A stretch of 64,000 nt of DNA, taken from positions 1,178,001 through 1,242,000 of the forward strand of contig CAVZZG010000001.1 in assembly GCA_963779685.1 (NCBI GenBank), in the 5' to 3' direction. This document shows, piece by piece, positions 59,061-64,000 of the stretch (position 1 is the first letter of the stretch; every line of letters starts with the position of its first letter). This DNA is from CAVZZG01 sp963779685. GTDB taxonomy: Bacteria; Actinomycetota; Thermoleophilia; Gaiellales; F1-60-MAGs149. Below the pieces are notes generated by a model, which saw only the letters and a list, made by a program, of their open reading frames with translations, was not told the DNA's origin and searched no databases. A program made the position numbers and the translations under genes.

Positions 59061-59807
59061 ATGGCGCTGAGCGCCCCCATCGTCGGCGGCAAGGGCAAGG
59101 CCGACCTGCGCGAGGACGTGTTCGGCGTCGAGCCCGCAGAGTCGCTCCTGCACGAGGTCGTGAAGGCCGAGCAGGCCTCCGTCCGCCAGGGCACGCATTC
59201 GACCAAGACGCGCGGCCAGGTCCGCGGCGGCGGCGCCAAGCCGTACCGCCAGAAGGGCACCGGCCGCGCCCGCCAGGGCACCACCAGCGCGCCGCAGTTC
59301 CGCGGCGGCGGCGCGGTCTTCGGACCGCACCCGCGCAACTACGCCGTGAAGGTGAACCGCAAGGCGTACCTGAAGGCCTGCCGGATGGCCTACTCCCTGC
59401 ACGCGTCGGCCGCATCCATCGGCGTGTTCGACGCCGGCAAGGCCTTCGCCAAGCCCCGCACCAAGGACGCCATCGAGCTGGTCGGCACGTGGCAGGACAC
59501 CCAGCCGCTGGTCGTGATCCTCGACCTGTCCGAGGAGGCCGCCGAGCTGTCGTTCCGCAACCTCCCCCGCACCATGGTGCTGACGCCCGAGGAGGTCGGC
59601 GTCGTGCCGCTGCTCTGGGCGAACTCGCTGCTCGTGTCGAAGGCTGCGCTGGAGCGCATCCACGACCTGCTCGGCTCGCGCGAGACGCCCGTGGTCGAGG
59701 AGGAGCCGGCGCCGGCCCCGAAGCGGACCCGCGCGCCCAAGGCCGCGGCTGCGGCCCCGGCGGCTGCGGAGCCCGAGGAGACCGCGACCGAGGAGGGCGA
59801 GGCCTGA
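59061..59807 (+). CDS. rplD: 50S ribosomal protein L4 with C-terminal tail
   Basis: The 248-residue L4 core has RQGTHSTKTRGQVRGGGAKP, YRQKGTGRARQGTTSAPQFR and RNLPRTMVLTPEEVGVVPLL. About 40 extra residues at the C-terminus are Pro/Ala/Glu/Lys-rich (EEEPAPAPKRTRAPKAAAA). The TGATG junction couples it to rplW. Confidence 0.96.
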   Translation: MALSAPIVGGKGKADLREDVFGVEPAESLLHEVVKAEQASVRQGTHSTKTRGQVRGGGAKPYRQKGTGRARQGTTSAPQFRGGGAVFGPHPRNYAVKVNRKAYLKACRMAYSLHASAASIGVFDAGKAFAKPRTKDAIELVGTWQDTQPLVVILDLSEEAAELSFRNLPRTMVLTPEEVGVVPLLWANSLLVSKAALERIHDLLGSRETPVVEEEPAPAPKRTRAPKAAAAAPAAAEPEETATEEGEA

Positions 59808-60118
59808 TGGGCTCGACGATGTCCGACCCCCGCGACGTCATCATCGCGCCGGTCATCTCGGAGAAGAGCTACTCGCTCATGCCCGAGGCCCAGTACACGT
59901 TCCGCGTCCACCCGGACGCGCACAAGACGCAGATCCGCCAGGCGGTGGAGCAGATCTGGGGCGTCCAGGTCGTGGGCGTGCGGACCATCACGGTCAAGCC
60001 CAAGCCGTTCCGCAGCCGGCGCGGCCGTGCGTTCGGCCGGCACCCCGGCTGGAAGAAGGCCGTCGTCCGGCTCGCCGAAGGGCAGACCATCGGCCTGTTC
60101 GAAGGGATGGGCATCTGA
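59807..60118 (+). CDS. rplW: 50S ribosomal protein L23
   Basis: ATG 59807 gives 103 residues; an ATG at 59819 is an alternative. Landmarks are RDVIIAPVISEKSYSLMPEA, YTFRVHPDAHKTQIRQAVEQ and KPFRSRRGRAFGRHPGWKKA. It lines the exit tunnel and docks SRP and trigger factor. Both junctions are TGATG-type overlaps. Confidence 0.96.
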   Translation: MGSTMSDPRDVIIAPVISEKSYSLMPEAQYTFRVHPDAHKTQIRQAVEQIWGVQVVGVRTITVKPKPFRSRRGRAFGRHPGWKKAVVRLAEGQTIGLFEGMGI

Positions 60119-60957
60119 TGGGCGTCCGCAGCTACAAGCCGACGTCCCCGGGGCGCCGGTTCATGACCGTCTCGGACTTCGCCGAGGTGACCCGGTCGAC
60201 GCCGGAGAAGTCGCTGCTGGCGCCGCTGCATCGGCACGGCGGGCGCAACGTCAACGGGCGCATCACCACGCGCCATCAGGGCGGCGGTCACAAGCGCCGG
60301 TTCCGCATCATCGACTTCAAGCGCACCAAGGACGGCGTGCCCGCCAAGGTCGCGAGCATCGAGTACGACCCGAACCGCTCCGGCCGGATCGCGCTTCTCC
60401 ACTACGCCGACGGCGCCAAGGCGTACATCCTGGCTCCGCACAAGCTCGAGGTCGGGGCGACGATCATGTCGGGCCCCGAGGCGGACATCCGCCCCGGGAA
60501 CGCCCTGCCGCTCTCCGTCATCCCGGTCGGCACGACGGTGCACGCCATCGAGCTGCGGCCCGGTCAGGGCGCGCGCATGTGCCGGTCTGCCGGCACCAGC
60601 GCACAGCTCGTCGCGAAGGAGGGGGGCAAGGCGCTGCTGCGGCTCCCGTCCGGCGAGCTCCGCCGCGTGCTGGAGACGTGCCGCGCAACGATCGGCCTGG
60701 TGTCGAACCCGACCCACGGCAACGAGTCGGGCGGCAAGGCGGGACGCTCGCGCTGGCTCGGCCAGCGCCCCGGCGTCCGCGGCACGGCCATGAACCCGGT
60801 CGATCACCCGCACGGTGGCGGCGAGGGCAAGAACAAGGGCTCGCATCCCGTGAGCCCCTGGGGCAAGCCGACGCTGGGCCGGCGTACCCGTAACCCGAAG
60901 AAGGCCTCGACCGCGGACGTCGTCCGTGGCCGGCGCCGCGGCAAGGGCAGGAAATAG
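60118..60957 (+). CDS. rplB: 50S ribosomal protein L2
   Basis: The 279-residue protein has GVRSYKPTSPGRRFMTVSDF, RHQGGGHKRRFRIIDFKRTK and the C-terminal peptidyl-transferase-proximal loop GTAMNPVDHPHGGGEGKNKG with the conserved His. Normal length. One-base overlap with rplW, 3 bp gap to rpsS. Confidence 0.97.
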   Translation: MGVRSYKPTSPGRRFMTVSDFAEVTRSTPEKSLLAPLHRHGGRNVNGRITTRHQGGGHKRRFRIIDFKRTKDGVPAKVASIEYDPNRSGRIALLHYADGAKAYILAPHKLEVGATIMSGPEADIRPGNALPLSVIPVGTTVHAIELRPGQGARMCRSAGTSAQLVAKEGGKALLRLPSGELRRVLETCRATIGLVSNPTHGNESGGKAGRSRWLGQRPGVRGTAMNPVDHPHGGGEGKNKGSHPVSPWGKPTLGRRTRNPKKASTADVVRGRRRGKGRK

Positions 60958-60960
60958 CAG

Positions 60961-61239
60961 ATGAGCCGTAGCTCCAAGAAGGGCCCCTTCGTCAACGACA
61001 AGCTGCTCGCGAAGGTCGAGGCGCTCAACGCCGCCCGCGAGAAGCGCATCATCCGCACCTGGTCGCGCTCGTCGACCATCTTCCCGACCATGGTCGGGCA
61101 CACGATCGCGGTCCACGACGGCCGCAAGCACGTGCCCGTCTTCATCTCGGAGTCGATGGTCGGCCACAAGCTGGGCGAGTTCGCGCCCACGCGCACCTAC
61201 CGCGGCCACGCCTCCGATCGACAGTCGAAGCGCAGGTAA
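60961..61239 (+). CDS. rpsS: 30S ribosomal protein S19
   Basis: The 92-residue protein begins MSRSSKKGPFVNDKLLAKVE and has TWSRSSTIFPTMVGHTIAVH and GEFAPTRTYRGHASDRQSKR. Normal length. Followed 2 bp later by rplV. Confidence 0.97.
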   Translation: MSRSSKKGPFVNDKLLAKVEALNAAREKRIIRTWSRSSTIFPTMVGHTIAVHDGRKHVPVFISESMVGHKLGEFAPTRTYRGHASDRQSKRR

Positions 61240-61241
61240 CC

Positions 61242-61871
61242 ATGGGCCACAGCTATGCAGACACCGGTCTGGTGCGCGCGCAGGCGCGGTTCGTGCGGTC
61301 GTCGGCCCGCAAGGTGCGGGTCGTGCTCGAGCACATCCGCGGCAAGTCGGCCGCCGAGGCCCGGGTCGTCCTCACGATGTCGACGCGCGACGTCGCGCGC
61401 GACATCAAGAAGGTGCTCGACTCGGCCGTCGCCAACGCGACGAACAACCACGGCCTCGACGAGAACACGCTCGTCATCCACGAGGCGTTCGCGGACGAGG
61501 GCATGACCTGGAAGAAGTGGCAGCCTCGCGCCCGCGGCCGCGCCATGCGGATTCGCAAGCGCACCGCGCACATCACGATCCTCCTGCGAGCGGTCGAGCC
61601 GGTGGCGGCTCCCGCGCCCGTGCAGGAGGAGGAGGCGAAGCCGACTCGCCGGCGCGCCGCCCGCAAGAAGGACGCCGCCGTGGCCGAGACCGTGGCAGCC
61701 GAGACGGTCGTCGAGGAGACGCCCGTCGCAGAGGCGGTCGTGGAGGAGACGCCCGCTGCAGAGGCGGTCGTCGAGGACGCGCCCGCCGTCGAGGAGGCGC
61801 CTGCGGAAGCCGCGGCGCCGGCCGAGGAGCCCTCCGCGGAGGGCTCCGAACCCGAAGGTGAGGAGGCCTGA
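61242..61871 (+). CDS. rplV: 50S ribosomal protein L22 with long acidic tail
   Basis: The first 115 residues are L22 (FVRSSARKVRVVLEHIRGKS, WKKWQPRARGRAMRIRKRTA). The last 90 residues are an Ala/Val/Glu/Pro-rich acidic tail with repeated VVEETPVAEA-like units (61690-61860), absent from typical L22. Such tails also occur on L4, S3 and S17 here. The TGATG junction couples it to rpsC. Confidence 0.96.
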   Translation: MGHSYADTGLVRAQARFVRSSARKVRVVLEHIRGKSAAEARVVLTMSTRDVARDIKKVLDSAVANATNNHGLDENTLVIHEAFADEGMTWKKWQPRARGRAMRIRKRTAHITILLRAVEPVAAPAPVQEEEAKPTRRRAARKKDAAVAETVAAETVVEETPVAEAVVEETPAAEAVVEDAPAVEEAPAEAAAPAEEPSAEGSEPEGEEA

Positions 61872-62800
61872 TGGGGCAGAAGGTGCACCCCGGTGGTCTT
61901 CGCGTTGGGATCATCCACGACTGGAAGTCCAACTGGTACACGGAGAAGGACTTCGCCAAGTACCTGCACGAGGACTTCAAGATCCGCGAGCACATCTACG
62001 GCAAGCTCGCCCATGCGGGCCTCTCGGACATCCACATCCGCAAGGACTCGCAGAAGATCACCATCGACATCTACACGGCACGGCCGGGCATCGTGATCGG
62101 CAAGTCCGGGTCGGAGGTCGACGCGCTGCGCAAGTACATCCATGCGATGACCGGACGCGCGGTCCAGATCAACATCAACGAGATCAAGCGTCCCGAGCTG
62201 GATGCCAAGCTGATGGCGCAGGCCGTCGCCGAGCAGCTCCAGAACCGGGTCGCGTTCCGCCGCGCCATGAAGCGCTCGCTCGCATCCGCCGTCCGCTCCG
62301 GCGCCATGGGCGTGCGGGTGAAGTGCTCGGGCCGTCTCGGCGGTACGGAGATGTCGCGCTCCGAGCAGTACTCGGAGGGCCGCGTGCCGCTGCACACGCT
62401 CCGGGCCGACATCGACTTCGGCTTCGTCGAGGCCAAGACGACCTTCGGCCGGATCGGCGTCAAGGTCTGGATCAACAAGGGCGAGATCATGCCCGAGGGC
62501 TACGAGACGTCCGGCGCCCAGACGCGCCTCGGCGAGGTCGACGCCCGCCGTCGCCGCGGCGGTGCCCGCGGCGCGATCGAGGAGCTCGGCCCCGCCCGCC
62601 AGCAGCGCCGCCCCCGGCAGGGTGGCGGCGGTGGCGGCGACCGGTCGCGATCCGGCCCGGGTGCCCCCCGCGGCCGCGTCGACTCGCCCGGTGCTGCCGG
62701 TCGTCGCGCCCGTCCCCAGTCGGAGCGCCCGGCGGCCGAGCCGCCGGTGGTCGATCCGACGCCGCCGCAGGACACGCCTGCCGAGGGTGGAGAGGCCTGA
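61871..62800 (+). CDS. rpsC: 30S ribosomal protein S3 with C-terminal extension
   Basis: The first 215 residues are S3: MGQKVHPGGLRVGIIHDWKS, the KH domain GIVIGKSGSEVDALRKYIHA, and GRLGGTEMSRSEQYSEGRVP. About 95 extra residues follow, Arg/Gly/Pro-rich (QQRRPRQGGGGGGDRSRSGP) and ending in an acidic Pro-rich piece. One-base overlaps at both ends. Confidence 0.96.
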   Translation: MGQKVHPGGLRVGIIHDWKSNWYTEKDFAKYLHEDFKIREHIYGKLAHAGLSDIHIRKDSQKITIDIYTARPGIVIGKSGSEVDALRKYIHAMTGRAVQININEIKRPELDAKLMAQAVAEQLQNRVAFRRAMKRSLASAVRSGAMGVRVKCSGRLGGTEMSRSEQYSEGRVPLHTLRADIDFGFVEAKTTFGRIGVKVWINKGEIMPEGYETSGAQTRLGEVDARRRRGGARGAIEELGPARQQRRPRQGGGGGGDRSRSGPGAPRGRVDSPGAAGRRARPQSERPAAEPPVVDPTPPQDTPAEGGEA

Positions 62801-63228
62801 TGCTGGTTCCGCGCAGAGTCAAGCACCGCCGCGTCTTCCGCGGCTCCCGGGCAGGTCTCGCCAAGGCCGGAACGCGCGTCCATTTCGGCGAGTACGGCCT
62901 GAAGGCGATGGAGGAGAGCTGGGTCTCCAGCCGTCAGATCGAAGCCGCCCGTATCGCCATGACCCGCAAGATCAAGCGCGGGGGCAAGGTGTGGATCAAC
63001 ATCTATCCGGACAAGCCGGTCACCAAGAAGCCGCTCGAGACCCGCATGGGTTCCGGCAAGGGCTCGCCGGAGTTCTGGGTCGCGGTCGTGAAGCCGGGCC
63101 GCGTCATGTTCGAGCTGGCCGGCGTGCCCGAGCCTCTGGCGAAGGAAGCCATGCGGCTGGCGGCCCAGAAGCTGCCGCTGCGATGCAAGATCGTGAAGAG
63201 GGAGGCTGATCTCTTTGAGGGCGACTGA
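62800..63228 (+). CDS. rplP: 50S ribosomal protein L16
   Basis: ATG 62800 gives 142 residues: MLVPRRVKHRRVFRGSRAGL, RKIKRGGKVWINIYPDKPVT, TRMGSGKGSPEFWVAVVKPG. Normal length. Its last 14 nt overlap the rpmC start. Confidence 0.97.
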   Translation: MLVPRRVKHRRVFRGSRAGLAKAGTRVHFGEYGLKAMEESWVSSRQIEAARIAMTRKIKRGGKVWINIYPDKPVTKKPLETRMGSGKGSPEFWVAVVKPGRVMFELAGVPEPLAKEAMRLAAQKLPLRCKIVKREADLFEGD

Positions 63229-63412
63229 GATCCGGCACCTCTCTTCCGAGGAGCTGTCCGAGAAGCTCGCGGAGGCCCGCGAGGCACTGTTCAACCTGCG
63301 GTTCCAGCACGCCACCGGTCAGCTGGAGAACACCGCTCGCATCAAGGACGTCCGGCGCGAAATCGCGAGGATGCTGACCGTACAGCGCGATGGCGCCGAG
63401 GAGACGAGATAA
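63215..63412 (+). CDS. rpmC: 50S ribosomal protein L29
   Basis: TTG 63215 gives 65 residues (MRATEIRHLSSEELSEKLAE, NLRFQHATGQLENTARIKDV), the usual two-helix hairpin. It starts inside rplP; GGGAGG at 63200-63205 is its SD, which supports the TTG. Confidence 0.94.
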   Translation: MRATEIRHLSSEELSEKLAEAREALFNLRFQHATGQLENTARIKDVRREIARMLTVQRDGAEETR

Positions 63413-63414
63413 CG

Positions 63415-64000
63415 ATGGCTGAGTCGAACGAGCTCGAGCCCGACGCCGTGCCGGCGCCCGCCGAGGCTGCAGCCGACGCGCCCGCCGCCGAGGACGCTCC
63501 GGCCGAGCCTGCCAAGCCGAAGGCGCGCCGTCGCACGGCCAAGGCCGCGGAGCCCGTCGTCGAGGCTCCGGCCGAGCCCGTGGCCGAGGAGGCCCCCGCC
63601 GAGGAGCCGGTCGCCGAGGAGGCTCCGGCCGAGCCCGTGGCCGAGGAGCCTGCCGCCGAGCAGCCCGTCGCCGAGGAGGCCGCCGCAGAAGCGCCCGCGA
63701 AGCCGGCGCCGAAGTCCCGGGCCAAGGCTGCTCCCAAGGCCGCCGCGAAGCCGGCGCCGAAGAAGGCTGCCCGCAAGGCCGCGCCCGCACCGAAAGAGCG
63801 CGGCACGTACGTGCGAACGCCTGCCGGCGAACCGTCTCCCGGGCAGCGCAAGGAGCGCCGCGGCGTGGTCGTCTCGGACGCGGGCGAGAAGACCATCACG
63901 GTCCGCGTCGACGTGATGATCGCGCACCCGAAGTACAAGAAGATCATGCGCCGCTCGGTCAAGTTGCGGGCACACGACGAGCGCAACGAGGCGCACGTGG
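63415..64000 (+). CDS. rpsQ: 30S ribosomal protein S17 with long N-terminal extension (3' cut by window edge)
   Basis: ATG 63415 opens a frame that runs off the window after 195 codons. The S17 core begins near residue 140 (GQRKERRGVVVSDAGEKTIT, VRVDVMIAHPKYKKIMRRSV). Before it are about 135 residues that normal S17 lacks: repeated PVAEEAPAE-type acidic units (about 63550-63690), then histone-H1-like basic units (AKPAPKSRAKAAPKAAAKPA). ATG 63415 lies 2 bp after the rpmC stop. The start could be later, but no SD or start near the core is better. Confidence 0.88.
   Translation, partial: MAESNELEPDAVPAPAEAAADAPAAEDAPAEPAKPKARRRTAKAAEPVVEAPAEPVAEEAPAEEPVAEEAPAEPVAEEPAAEQPVAEEAAAEAPAKPAPKSRAKAAPKAAAKPAPKKAARKAAPAPKERGTYVRTPAGEPSPGQRKERRGVVVSDAGEKTITVRVDVMIAHPKYKKIMRRSVKLRAHDERNEAHV

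Overview
The window is high-GC DNA (roughly 70% by eye) from a high-GC Gram-positive bacterium. It shows frequent GTG/TTG starts, ATGA/GTGA stop-start overlaps, TANNNT promoter elements placed 6-7 nt before SD-less start codons, an oversized RpoC and ribosomal proteins with long Ala/Glu-rich tails. I infer an actinobacterium, most likely of the deep-branching Thermoleophilia (Gaiellales/Solirubrobacterales). That placement rests on gene style only and is tentative.

Layout. 1-4.4 kb: a cut-off M20 amidohydrolase, an MFS exporter, and an operon of sulfide:quinone oxidoreductase, a TusE/DsrC-like protein and a DsrE-like protein. 4.5-6.9 kb: two tandem multi-TM sensor-like proteins without kinase domains, the second frameshifted. 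6.9-10.3 kb (-): GNAT/acyl-CoA synthetase fusion, XRE regulator and phasin-like protein. 10.4-15.6 kb (-): a branched-chain amino-acid type ABC operon (binding protein, LivH, LivM, LivG, LivF). 15.7-24.4 kb: small metabolic units, namely MmgE/PrpD, cupin, nucleosidase, QueF, a beta-propeller, an IolE-like TIM barrel, GNAT, a reverse transsulfuration pair (CGL, CBS) and a stand-alone LeuA regulatory domain beside tRNA-Met. 24.7-27 kb: PilZ protein, ECF sigma factor and an overlapping DUF4349 membrane protein.

27.1-40.6 kb is the core rpmG-secE-nusG-rplKA-rplJL and rpoBC block, interrupted by a NIPSNAP-like gene and an HTH/PIN toxin-antitoxin pair. 40.7-44.4 kb: a possible 26-residue secreted peptide, an HD-GYP protein, REP-like palindromes and a dehydrogenase/FAD-oxidoreductase pair. 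44.4-52.7 kb: a polyamine-type ABC operon (potA-potD-potB-potC) divergent from a TetR regulator and a glxBCD/mgsABC set (split glutamate-synthase-like enzyme), which together look like an amine uptake and assimilation locus. 53.9-64 kb: the str and S10 ribosomal operons (rpsL-rpsG-fusA-tuf-rpsJ-rplC-rplD-rplW-rplB-rpsS-rplV-rpsC-rplP-rpmC-rpsQ), running off the right edge.

Three genes (second sensor-like protein, livF, potC) each read correctly only if one small frameshift is allowed. At least one lies in a short homopolymer, so assembly error is as likely as real decay. The most interesting signals are the sulfane-sulfur relay operon, the amine locus, the recurrent leaderless promoter layout, the GC-rich hairpins placed between the binding-protein and permease genes in two unrelated ABC operons, and the phasin/regulator control elements.
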